Of a DNA stretch of 64,000 nucleotides, positions 18,917-26,212 are shown one piece after another. Each line of letters opens with the position of its first letter. Positions within the stretch are counted from its first letter, which is position 1. A program made the translations under genes and the position numbers. The notes beneath the pieces were generated by a model, which was not told where the DNA came from, did no database searches, and saw only the letters and a program-made list of their open reading frames with translations. Source of the stretch: an uncultured Lachnospiraceae bacterium (GTDB lineage: Bacteria; Bacillota; Clostridia; Lachnospirales; Lachnospiraceae); assembly GCA_910586355.1 (NCBI GenBank), contig CAJUHJ010000002.1, positions 5,597-69,596 on the forward strand, given 5' to 3'.

Positions 18917-18945
18917 TTGCAAAAAAAAAGTGGGTGTGATATATT
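18917..18945 (+). promoter_or_regulatory. Promoter of tRNA-Glu
   Basis: TTGCAA (18917-18922) and TATATT (18940-18945) are 17 bases apart and end 14 bases before the tRNA. Confidence 0.7.
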
Positions 18946-18959
18946 AATAAACGGTTCAT

Positions 18960-19031
18960 GGTTCGTTGGTCAAGCGGTTAAGACGCCGCCCTCTCACGGC
19001 GGAAACAGGGGTTCGATTCCCCTACGAACTG
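18960..19031 (+). tRNA. tRNA-Glu (anticodon CTC)
   Basis: The 72-base sequence folds as a cloverleaf. The acceptor is GGTTCGT with ACGAACT (first pair G-T), the D arm is closed by GTC/GAC, and the anticodon stem is CCGCC/GGCGG around the loop CTCTCAC, giving anticodon CTC. The T arm is AGGGG-TTCGATT-CCCCT and the discriminator base is G. CCA is not encoded. A second, more common tRNA-Glu(TTC) must exist elsewhere. Confidence 0.95.
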
Positions 19032-19061
19032 TTCTGTTTATTATTAAACAGCCCAACCCGA

Positions 19062-19103
19062 AAGTACTGCAAGCCTTATTTATGGGGTTTGCAGTATTTT
19101 TTA
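19062..19103 (+). terminator. Terminator after tRNA-Glu
   Basis: AGTACTGCAAGCC pairs with GGTTTGCAGTATT (13 bases, G-T pairs allowed), followed by T's. A second small hairpin (CTGTTTA...TAAACAG, 19034-19051) sits directly after the tRNA. Confidence 0.75.
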
Positions 19104-19143
19104 TTTGTTAAAAATGTGGGAATATTGACAATTGAATAAAGAC

Positions 19144-19173
19144 TTTACACCGATTCCATTTATCTGGTATAAT
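19144..19173 (+). promoter_or_regulatory. Promoter of the metal-cofactor / superoxide reductase genes
   Basis: TTTACA (19144-19149) and TATAAT (19168-19173) are 18 bases apart. The transcript would have a leader of nearly 100 bases containing an inverted repeat, CCATATA and TATATGG. Confidence 0.55.
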
Positions 19174-19276
19174 CAAATCACCATATAAACGGCGTATATA
19201 GAAAGCAAGTGATCGTATATGGCTGAAGAATAAAATATATAAAAACGTTGAAGAATAAGAAAAGGAGGATAGGAGG

Positions 19277-19675
19277 ATGAAGATAGCGGTTACTTTTGAA
19301 AATGGAAACGTATTCCAACATTTTGGACACACAGGCCAGTTTAAAGTCTTTGATATTGAAGACGGTAAAATTGCAGGCACGCAGGTCGTGGATACGAATG
19401 GAAGCGGTCATGGAGCCTTGGCAGGATTTTTGTCGGCGTTGAATGTAGATACGTTAATTTGCGGAGGAATTGGAGCAGGCGCGCAGGCTGCTTTGGCAGA
19501 AGCGGGAATCCGTCTTTATGGAGGGGTGTCGGGAAGTGCAGATTCTGCAGTGGAACATTTGCTGGCTGGAAATCTTGCGTTTGATCCAGATGTCCATTGC
19601 AGTCATCATGGAGATGGTCATCATTGTGGTGAAGAGAAACATAATTGTGTTGGAAATGAAAGCCGATGCCAGTAG
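19277..19675 (+). CDS. NifX/NifB-like (dinitrogenase iron-molybdenum cofactor) family protein
   Basis: The first 105 residues form the small ribonuclease-H-like fold of this family: IAVTFENGNVFQHFGHTGQF at the start, then CGGIGAGAQAALAEAGI. Such proteins carry metal clusters; in non-nitrogen-fixing anaerobes their role is poorly known. The last 30 residues are unusually rich in His and Cys (CSHHGDGHHCGEEKHNC), which suggests metal binding. No nitrogenase gene is nearby. The superoxide reductase gene follows 58 bases later, pointing to iron or redox metabolism. Confidence 0.85.
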   Translation: MKIAVTFENGNVFQHFGHTGQFKVFDIEDGKIAGTQVVDTNGSGHGALAGFLSALNVDTLICGGIGAGAQAALAEAGIRLYGGVSGSADSAVEHLLAGNLAFDPDVHCSHHGDGHHCGEEKHNCVGNESRCQ

Positions 19676-19733
19676 ACAGGCATGAGTGAAGCTGCATTAT
19701 GATTTTGTATTTAAAGAAAGTGAGGAATTTGAA

Positions 19734-20108
19734 ATGGAACAGAAATATTATATTTGTGAACATTGTGGGAATATTATTGCTATGGTAAAGGACGCAAAAG
19801 TTCCGGTGATGTGCTGCGGACAGAAAATGACAGAGATAGTTCCGGGTACAGTGGATGCTGCATTGGAAAAACACGTTCCTGTATATTCCGTAGAGGGCAA
19901 TCAGGTAAAAGTCAATGTAGGGGCTGCGGAACATCCTATGCTGCCGGCACATTATATCGAGTGGGTTTCTTTACAGACAAAACAGGGGATTCAAACGAAG
20001 GCATTGCAGCCAGGGGATAAACCGGAGGTATGTTTTGCTATCTGTGAGGGGGATGAGGTAGAAGCAGTTTATGCTTACTGTAATCTGCATAGCCTTTGGA
20101 AAGCGTGA
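19734..20108 (+). CDS. Superoxide reductase (desulfoferrodoxin)
   Basis: The enzyme reduces superoxide to hydrogen peroxide without making oxygen, a typical anaerobe defence. The N-terminal desulforedoxin domain has Cys8, Cys11, Cys27 and Cys28 for a Fe(SCys)4 centre. The C-terminal domain has the His ligands in EKHVP, AAEHPM and PAHYIEW and the Cys and His in YCNLH for the catalytic Fe(His)4Cys centre. An upstream in-frame ATG at 19686 would add 16 unrelated residues; the ATG at 19734, with GTGAGG about 10 bases before it, matches the family start. It probably shares a transcript with the gene before it. Confidence 0.95.
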   Translation: MEQKYYICEHCGNIIAMVKDAKVPVMCCGQKMTEIVPGTVDAALEKHVPVYSVEGNQVKVNVGAAEHPMLPAHYIEWVSLQTKQGIQTKALQPGDKPEVCFAICEGDEVEAVYAYCNLHSLWKA

Positions 20109-20133
20109 ATGAGTATAGGCAGGGAGGAGAATT

Positions 20134-21840
20134 ATGACAACAAAGGAAAAAATTAACGTGCGTATTATGCAGATATTTTCCGTTTTTGTATTACTTTTTC
20201 TGGTCTCATATTTGGGATTGGCGCCGGAAACAGACGCCTGGGCAAATACCGTTCCGCAATCAGCGATTGAGAATCCCACATATACGCTTACGACTACAAA
20301 GGATACATCTATTTCCACAAAAGCCAATCCAAATGAAACAACAGTATTGATTTTCGGATATCCAAGCTGTGGCAAGACAAGAAGTACATTAAACAGTATA
20401 TCAGCTTGTGAATGGGTGAAACGTTCGGATATACGCGTGATTTTTGCGGAAAATAGTATGAGCTTTCAGGAAGACGTCCAGGAGCTGGAAGAAGCATTAG
20501 GATGTCCGGAGATTACCTTTTGCTATAATGAAGACTCAACTGTGCTTATGGATGTTACATTTGCATATCAAAAACTCTGGGGTTTAAGTGAATCGACGAC
20601 TCCGTTTATTGTGCTGATTGACAAAAACAATAAAGTGCAGAATATGTCGTCAGGGGCAAAAACTGCCGATGAAATTTTAACTGAAATTAAAAAATTTGAA
20701 AACCTCGATGAAAGCGGCAGCGGTACGCCTCCAACAGATTCGGATTTTGGCGTTGAAAATCATCTTTTAGTCTTAAAAAATATTGACGGTTCAAATGTTT
20801 CAACCAAAGCGACGCCAAATCAGACGACTGTCCTTCTTTTTGGGGATATTCATTGTGCGTTTACAAATGGAACTTTAAAAGAAATTGATCAAAGCAGCTG
20901 GGTTGGCCGCTCGGATATTCGCGTAATTTTTGCAGATGCGCAAGGGGCGGAGCTTGCCAATACAAAGGAATTTGCACAAAAATTTTCCAGTGGAAAAATT
21001 ATTTTCTGCCATGATGAATCCGGACTGAATTTTTCTTATGCGATGAAGTATCTGAACATTATCCATGAAATAGGCGGCACCTTTCCATATATTGTTTTGA
21101 TTGATCAGTACAATAAGATTCAGCTGATTACTTTAGGGCCGAAAACGGCTGATGAGATTATTACGGAAATTGAAAAGTTTGCCGGCAGTACGCCTCCTGG
21201 TACAGAAAATCAGCCTCCGGCCGAAGGAGGAAATCAGAATACAGACAACAATCAGGGAACGGGCGATACCCCAAATCCTGCGGTAAAGGTTTCTGCTGTA
21301 AACGGCCTAAAAGCCGAATCTGCAGCAAAAACTGTAAAACTGAGTTGGAGTCCGGTTTCGAATGTAAACGGATATGTTGTATATCAGTATGATAATTCTA
21401 AGAAAACATGGGTAGAGAAAGCAGAGCTTGATGCAAATACGTTGTCTTATTCCGTAAAGAAGCTGTCTCCTGCTTTAGAATACCGTTTTGCGGTCAGGGC
21501 TTTTGTGAAGCTTACGAACGGAACATCTGTTTTCAGCGAGTCTTATGCAGAATTGGATACGGCGACTGCTCCCAATGCTGTAAAATTAAAAGTAAGACCG
21601 GGCAAGAAAAAAGCAACGCTGAAATGGAATAAGGTAAAAGGAGCCAGCGGGTACACCGTTTATTATAAGACCAAAGCAAAAGGCGAGTGGAAGAAACTGA
21701 AAAATACAAAGGGAACGAGTGTTACCAAAACAAAATTAAAGTCCGGCAAAACATATTATTTTATGGTAAAAGCCTATAAAAAATATAAGAATAAAACTTA
21801 TACCAGTACTTTTAGTGCGAAAAAGACAAAAATAAAATAA
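20134..21840 (+). CDS. Secreted protein with two thioredoxin-like domains and two fibronectin type III domains
   Basis: A signal peptide covers residues 1-36. Two related thioredoxin-fold domains follow (about 50-190 and 210-350). Each has a beta-strand leading to a single Cys in a C-x-x-T motif: Cys79 in PSCGKT and Cys241 in IHCAFT. Each also has a cis-Pro-like segment (TTPFIVLID; TFPYIVLID). Neither keeps the classical CxxC. After a Pro/Asn/Gly linker come two fibronectin type III domains (about 385-475 and 480-568), the second very Lys-rich and likely to bind the wall. It starts 26 bases after superoxide reductase. The function is not known; a role in thiol handling outside the cell is only a guess. 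Confidence 0.8.
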   Translation: MTTKEKINVRIMQIFSVFVLLFLVSYLGLAPETDAWANTVPQSAIENPTYTLTTTKDTSISTKANPNETTVLIFGYPSCGKTRSTLNSISACEWVKRSDIRVIFAENSMSFQEDVQELEEALGCPEITFCYNEDSTVLMDVTFAYQKLWGLSESTTPFIVLIDKNNKVQNMSSGAKTADEILTEIKKFENLDESGSGTPPTDSDFGVENHLLVLKNIDGSNVSTKATPNQTTVLLFGDIHCAFTNGTLKEIDQSSWVGRSDIRVIFADAQGAELANTKEFAQKFSSGKIIFCHDESGLNFSYAMKYLNIIHEIGGTFPYIVLIDQYNKIQLITLGPKTADEIITEIEKFAGSTPPGTENQPPAEGGNQNTDNNQGTGDTPNPAVKVSAVNGLKAESAAKTVKLSWSPVSNVNGYVVYQYDNSKKTWVEKAELDANTLSYSVKKLSPALEYRFAVRAFVKLTNGTSVFSESYAELDTATAPNAVKLKVRPGKKKATLKWNKVKGASGYTVYYKTKAKGEWKKLKNTKGTSVTKTKLKSGKTYYFMVKAYKKYKNKTYTSTFSAKKTKIK

Positions 21841-21860
21841 AATTTAATTCTCAGTGTTAT

Positions 21861-21901
21861 AAAAAGTATCGTTTCAGTTCAAATTGAGACGATACTTTTT
21901 T
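21861..21901 (+). terminator. Terminator after the thioredoxin-like gene
   Basis: A 16-base stem (AAAAAGTATCGTTTCA with its complement, one G-T pair) and an 8-base loop end in a T run. Confidence 0.85.
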
Positions 21902-21902
21902 G

Positions 21903-22175
21903 GTACTCAGGCGAAAATTTTTGTCCTCAGAGGAGTTTGAGGTAGTGGCGGCGTATGATGGCAAAAATACCGGAGGAGAAGCGTTTTCGCATATTTTGGG
22001 CTGTACCGGAAAAATTTCATCTGAGGAAATGGTACAATATTTCGAGAATGAATTGCAGGGAATAGACGGAGTAAGACAGATTGTAGTAAATAATGTGGGG
22101 AAGATTGTTGGGGAAGAACGTATTCTTACAGAAACTGTAAGCGGAAAAGACGTATATCTTCGGATCACGTATTAT
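21903..22175 (+). pseudogene. Remnant of a penicillin-binding protein gene (dimerisation domain)
   Basis: An open frame reads GEAFSHILGCTGKISSEE, then ENELQGIDGVRQIVVNNVGK and SGKDVYL. These are the N-terminal to dimerisation-domain motifs of class B penicillin-binding proteins, where KDVYL is normally followed by TID. The catalytic SxxK, SxN and KTG motifs are all absent. Part of the segment between the motifs ISSEE and the YFENELQG region seems deleted. It has no ribosome-binding site and begins inside a terminator T run. It runs into sequence of a blaR1 remnant on the other strand. I regard it as a decayed fragment; boundaries are approximate. Confidence 0.7.
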
Positions 22176-22179
22176 TTGT

Positions 22180-22389
22180 CGGATATGAGCCGGCCAAAAC
22201 ACCGGAAATAACCATAGCACTTTTACAATCAATATAACCATGAGAAACATTCCAATGGTCCAGATGAGAAAAAGTAACATGCCAATCGCAGAAGCTGTTT
22301 TTCAGTAGACGCCTGGCAAGTACAAGGATTCCGATTACCATACTGATAAAAATATTGCAGATGAAAGACCGAATCATAAATTCTTCCAT
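22180..22389 (-). pseudogene. Remnant of blaR1/mecR1-type sensor gene
   Basis: The gene starts with a good site (GGAGG) at 22389, directly after the blaI stop, as expected of a blaI-blaR1 operon. It encodes the first membrane helix of BlaR1-type M56 sensors (IRSFICNIFISMVIGILVLA and RRLLKN). The frame then departs. The next frame over carries a later helix (LLFLIWTIGMFLMVILIVKV), so there is at least one deletion and frameshift. The zinc-protease and sensor domains are missing. Confidence 0.7.
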
Positions 22390-22390
22390 A

Positions 22391-22774
22391 TCAAGTCCTC
22401 CTTTTTTCATTGTTGGAAAGAAGAGAATAAAGTTCATCTATTTCAGATTCTGAAAGCCTGTCATTGTCGAGATAGGAAGACAGCATTGCCGTAATATTGC
22501 CGTTATAAAAACGGTCAAGAAACGTATTGCTTTGCTGTGTGATATATTCCGCTTCGCCAACCAGCGGCGTGTAGACGAATACCCGGCTTTGTTTTTCATA
22601 AGAAAGAGCGCCTTTTGTCACCAGACGTTTTATTAAAGTCTGTATTGTTTTAGGGCTCCACGTAGTCGTTTTCACCAAGCGGTCTGTGATTTCATTTGTG
22701 CTTATCGGCGCATATTTCCATACGATTTTCATAACTTCAAATTCCGCTTCTGAAATTTGGGGTAAAGCTTTCAT
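22391..22774 (-). CDS. blaI: BlaI/MecI-family repressor
   Basis: BlaI-type winged-helix dimers repress beta-lactamase or penicillin-binding protein genes until a BlaR1 sensor triggers their cleavage. The 127-residue protein is full length. It has the N-terminal ISEAEFEVMKIVWKYAP, the recognition region TWSPKTIQTLIKRLVTKGAL, and the C-terminal dimer helix ending LYSLLSNN. An AGGAGG site lies upstream. Its partner genes here are broken, so it is either an orphan that still controls remote targets, or on its way out. A candidate operator lies at 22794-22809. Confidence 0.92.
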   Translation of the reverse strand: MKALPQISEAEFEVMKIVWKYAPISTNEITDRLVKTTTWSPKTIQTLIKRLVTKGALSYEKQSRVFVYTPLVGEAEYITQQSNTFLDRFYNGNITAMLSSYLDNDRLSESEIDELYSLLSNNEKRRT

Positions 22775-22793
22775 TTACAGATACCTCCTAAAA

Positions 22794-22809
22794 TATTACT
22801 GATGTAATA
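22794..22809. promoter_or_regulatory. Candidate BlaI operator
   Basis: A perfect palindrome, TATTAC-TGAT-GTAATA, lies 20 bases before the blaI start codon. BlaI/MecI operators are TACA/TGTA-type palindromes in this position, so autoregulation is likely. Confidence 0.6.
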
Positions 22810-22875
22810 AATTATAATTCAGGAAAGGAAAGATATCAAGTACGAAGACGTCAAAAGATTACCTTTGGATAAAGA

Positions 22876-22904
22876 TTGACATTTATTCCGGCGAAAAATA
22901 TAAT
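22876..22904 (+). promoter_or_regulatory. Consensus promoter of hisS-aspS
   Basis: A perfect TTGACA (22876-22881) and TATAAT (22899-22904) are separated by 17 bases. The leader is about 70 bases, too short for a T-box. Confidence 0.88.
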
Positions 22905-22983
22905 AGTAGGCAGACAAGTATTCACAGAACAAAATAAAGGCTCATGTGATATGGGAGTTCAGTAGAAAAATGGAGGAAAATTC

Positions 22984-24243
22984 ATGGCGTTAGTGAAAAA
23001 GCCCGTAACTGGGATGAAAGATATTTTACCAGAGGAAATGCAGATACGTGATTATGTCATCGGTGTGATTAAAGAGACGTACCGTAGTTTTGGCTTTACA
23101 CCGATTGACACGCCCTGTATGGAAGCGATTGCGAATTTAAGCAGTAAGCAGGGCGGGGAAAATGAAAAGCTGATTTTTAAAGTGTTAAAAAGAGGAGAAA
23201 AATTAAAATTAGAGAGTGCAGAAACGGAAGCGGATTTGGTGGATTTGGGACTTCGGTATGATTTGACGCTTCCTCTGGCAAGATTTTATGCCAATAATGC
23301 GAATAATCTTCCGTCTCCGTTTAAAGCGCTCCAGATTGGAAGCGTTTGGCGCGCAGACCGTCCGCAGCGCGGGCGTTACCGTCAGTTTACCCAGTGTGAT
23401 ATTGATATTTTAGGCGAGCCGTCTAATCTGGCGGAAATCGAACTGATTTTGGCGACGACAACGACGCTTGGCAGGCTTGGTTTTCATGGATTTGAAATCC
23501 GAATTAATGAACGCGGTATGTTAAAGGCAATGGCGAAGTACAGCGGTTTTAAAGAGGATTCTTTGGAGAGTGTTTTTATTACGCTCGATAAAATGGATAA
23601 AATCGGGGTCAAGGGCGTTTCTGAGGAATTGGAAAAGAATGGGTTTGCGAAAGAATCCGTTGAGAAATATCTGGGCTTGTTTTTGGAAGTGGAGGGCGAG
23701 ACAGACAGTATGCGCGCAGTCGAGATATTATCAGAGCGGTTAGGGGATTTTCTGCCGGAAGGATTAAAGCAGAATTTACAGGAGATTATAAAAAGTGTGG
23801 AACAGACGAAATCGGCAGATTTTAAGATGGTTTTTGACCCTACGCTTGTTCGTGGGATGGGTTATTATACAGGGACTATTTTTGAAATTGCGATACCGGA
23901 GTTTGGCGGAAGCTGCGGCGGCGGCGGGCGTTACGATAAAATGATTGGTAATTTTACTGGGAATGAGGTGCCGGCATGTGGATTTTCGATTGGGTTTGAG
24001 CGTATAATCTTACTTTTAATGGAACAGGGATTTCAGATTCAGGGGCAGCCGAAAAAAACGGCTTATCTGATTGAGAAGAATTATCCGGCGGATAAACTTT
24101 GTGATGTGATTGCGAAAGCGCAGAAAGCAAGAGCGGCAGGAGAGCAGATTTTAATTGTCCGCATGAATAAAAATAAGAAATTCCAGAAAGAAAAACTTAC
24201 GGCGGAAGGATATGAAAAAATAGAAGAATTTTTTTGCAGATAG
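22984..24243 (+). CDS. hisS: Histidyl-tRNA synthetase
   Basis: This class II synthetase charges tRNA-His. Motif 2 reads VWRADRPQRGRYRQFTQCD, and the histidine-specific LVRGMGYYTGTIFEI and GGGGRYDKMIG are present near residues 285-320. The anticodon-binding domain closes the 419 residues. The motif-2 FRxER is replaced by WRADR, as in some clostridial versions. It is followed by aspS, the order common in Firmicutes. The HisZ paralogue is less likely, since the YYTG motif and anticodon domain are intact. Confidence 0.9.
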   Translation: MALVKKPVTGMKDILPEEMQIRDYVIGVIKETYRSFGFTPIDTPCMEAIANLSSKQGGENEKLIFKVLKRGEKLKLESAETEADLVDLGLRYDLTLPLARFYANNANNLPSPFKALQIGSVWRADRPQRGRYRQFTQCDIDILGEPSNLAEIELILATTTTLGRLGFHGFEIRINERGMLKAMAKYSGFKEDSLESVFITLDKMDKIGVKGVSEELEKNGFAKESVEKYLGLFLEVEGETDSMRAVEILSERLGDFLPEGLKQNLQEIIKSVEQTKSADFKMVFDPTLVRGMGYYTGTIFEIAIPEFGGSCGGGGRYDKMIGNFTGNEVPACGFSIGFERIILLLMEQGFQIQGQPKKTAYLIEKNYPADKLCDVIAKAQKARAAGEQILIVRMNKNKKFQKEKLTAEGYEKIEEFFCR

Positions 24244-24268
24244 ACGAGGAAAATTAGGAGGATAAAAC

Positions 24269-26050
24269 ATGGCAGAATCAATGCAGGGAATGAAACGTTC
24301 TCATAGATGTACGGAGGTATCCGCCCAAAATATTGGGGAAACGGTTACGGTAATGGGCTGGGTGCAGAAAAGGCGTAATTTAGGCGCGCTTATTTTTGTG
24401 GATTTGAGGGATCGTTCCGGATTGCTTCAAATTGTATTTGATGAGACTAGCGTGGGAAGCGACGGTTTTTTGAAAGCGGGGACGATTCGAAATGAATTTG
24501 TTCTTGCAGTCACAGGGAAGATTCAAAAACGTGAAGCGGCGGTCAATGAAAGTTTAAAGACGGGTGAAATTGAATTGTTTGCCAAAGAGTTTCGTATTCT
24601 TTCGGAATCAGATACACCGCCGTTTCCGATTGAAAAAGACAGCCAGACAAAAGATGAGCTGCGTTTAAAATACCGTTATTTGGACTTAAGGCGGCCGGAC
24701 TTGCAGAGAAATATGATGCTTCGGAGCAAAGTCGTATATTTGATGCGCGAATTTATGGCGAAGGAAGGTTTTCTTGAAATAGAAACGCCGATTTTATGTA
24801 AATCGACGCCGGAAGGCGCAAGAGATTATCTGGTGCCAAGCCGCGTTCATACGGGCAGTTTTTATGCGCTTCCTCAGTCGCCTCAGCTTTATAAACAGCT
24901 TTTAATGTGTTCCGGTTATGACCGCTATTTTCAGATTGCAAAGTGTTTTCGTGACGAGGATTTGCGGGCAGACCGTCAGCCGGAGTTTACACAGGCAGAT
25001 ATGGAACTGTCTTTTGTAGATATGGACGACGTGATGGACGTCAATGAGCGCCTGCTTCAATATGTATTTGAGGAAGCGGTCGGAGTGGAAATCAAACTTC
25101 CGCTGCCCCGTATGCCCTGGCAGGAAGCGATGGACCGTTTTGGGTCGGATAAGCCGGATACTCGGTTTGGTATGGAACTTCACGACGTTTCCGACGTGGT
25201 AAAAAACTGTGGGTTCGGCGTATTTACAGGAGCGTTAGAGCAGGGCGGATCTGTCCGCGGCATCAATGTAAAGGGACAGGGAGCAATGCCCAGAAAGAAG
25301 ATTGACAAACTGGTAGAGTTTGCAAAGGGCTGCGGTGCAAAAGGGCTTGCCTATCTTTGCGTCAATGAAGACGGAAGTTTTAAATCTTCTTTTGCAAAAT
25401 TTATGACAGAAGATGAGCTGTCTGCCTTAGTGAAAGCTTTGGACGGACAGGCAGGCGATTTACTTTTGTTTGCAGCGGATAAAAATAAAATTGTTTGGAA
25501 TGTGCTTGGGGCGCTTCGTCTTGAGATGGCAAAGGAACTTCATCTGATTGATTCCAGTCAGTATCATTTCCTTTGGATTACCGATTTTCCGCTTCTGGAG
25601 TGGTCGGAAGAAGAAAACCGCTTTATGGCAATGCATCATCCGTTTACAATGCCGGTTGAAGAGGACTGGGAACAGATTGATACAAACCCAGGAGCTGTCC
25701 GCGCGAAAGCGTATGATATTGTGTTAAATGGTACGGAGCTTGGCGGAGGTTCCGTCCGTATCCATCAGAATGAGATTCAGGAGAAAATGTTTGAGGTGCT
25801 TGGATTTACAAAAGAGAGTGCGTATGAACAGTTTGGCTTTTTATTGGATGCTTTCCGGTTTGGAGTTCCGCCTCATGCGGGGCTGGCATATGGGCTTGAC
25901 CGTATGGTAATGCATATGGTACATGCAGATTCTATTCGGGATGTGATTGCGTTTCCAAAAGTAAAAGATGCTTCCTGCCTTATGACAGAAGCTCCCGGAA
26001 CAGTAGATAAGGCGCAGCTTGCAGAGCTTAAACTTAAAATAGAAGAATAG
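24269..26050 (+). CDS. aspS: Aspartyl-tRNA synthetase
   Basis: The 593-residue enzyme has an N-terminal OB fold that binds the anticodon (VTVMGWVQKRRNLGALIFVD), the class II core with motif 2 FRDEDLRADRQPEFTQ, the bacterial GAD insertion (about 290-420), and motif 3 GLAYGLDRMVM. It starts 25 bases after hisS with AGGAGG upstream. No asparagine-biosynthetic amidotransferase is nearby, so whether it is discriminating cannot be told. Confidence 0.96.
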   Translation: MAESMQGMKRSHRCTEVSAQNIGETVTVMGWVQKRRNLGALIFVDLRDRSGLLQIVFDETSVGSDGFLKAGTIRNEFVLAVTGKIQKREAAVNESLKTGEIELFAKEFRILSESDTPPFPIEKDSQTKDELRLKYRYLDLRRPDLQRNMMLRSKVVYLMREFMAKEGFLEIETPILCKSTPEGARDYLVPSRVHTGSFYALPQSPQLYKQLLMCSGYDRYFQIAKCFRDEDLRADRQPEFTQADMELSFVDMDDVMDVNERLLQYVFEEAVGVEIKLPLPRMPWQEAMDRFGSDKPDTRFGMELHDVSDVVKNCGFGVFTGALEQGGSVRGINVKGQGAMPRKKIDKLVEFAKGCGAKGLAYLCVNEDGSFKSSFAKFMTEDELSALVKALDGQAGDLLLFAADKNKIVWNVLGALRLEMAKELHLIDSSQYHFLWITDFPLLEWSEEENRFMAMHHPFTMPVEEDWEQIDTNPGAVRAKAYDIVLNGTELGGGSVRIHQNEIQEKMFEVLGFTKESAYEQFGFLLDAFRFGVPPHAGLAYGLDRMVMHMVHADSIRDVIAFPKVKDASCLMTEAPGTVDKAQLAELKLKIEE

Positions 26051-26212
26051 AGATAATATCAATAATCACTTGCTCCTTTGCCATACGTATCATCCCTTTC
26101 ACGATTCAAAAATGCTTAAAAATATGTTATATTTTGTGAAAAAGAATTAGGGATAGCAACGAAAATAGATATGTGGTAAAATATATTTATTTGCAATGAA
26201 AAGGAGAAGTAC

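Noticed and set aside
19277..19675. A nitrogen-fixation gene
   Set aside because: The protein only shares the NifX/NifB small domain; no nitrogenase or cofactor genes are present.
22905..22983. T-box leader before hisS
   Set aside because: The leader is about 70 bases, with no specifier loop or T-box sequence.
22984..24243. HisZ (ATP phosphoribosyltransferase subunit) instead of hisS
   Set aside because: The histidine-specific YYTG motif, motif 2 and the anticodon-binding domain are present.
26051..26212. Sigma-D (motility) promoter before the chemoreceptor
   Set aside because: No TAAA-N15-GCCGATAA-like match was found.
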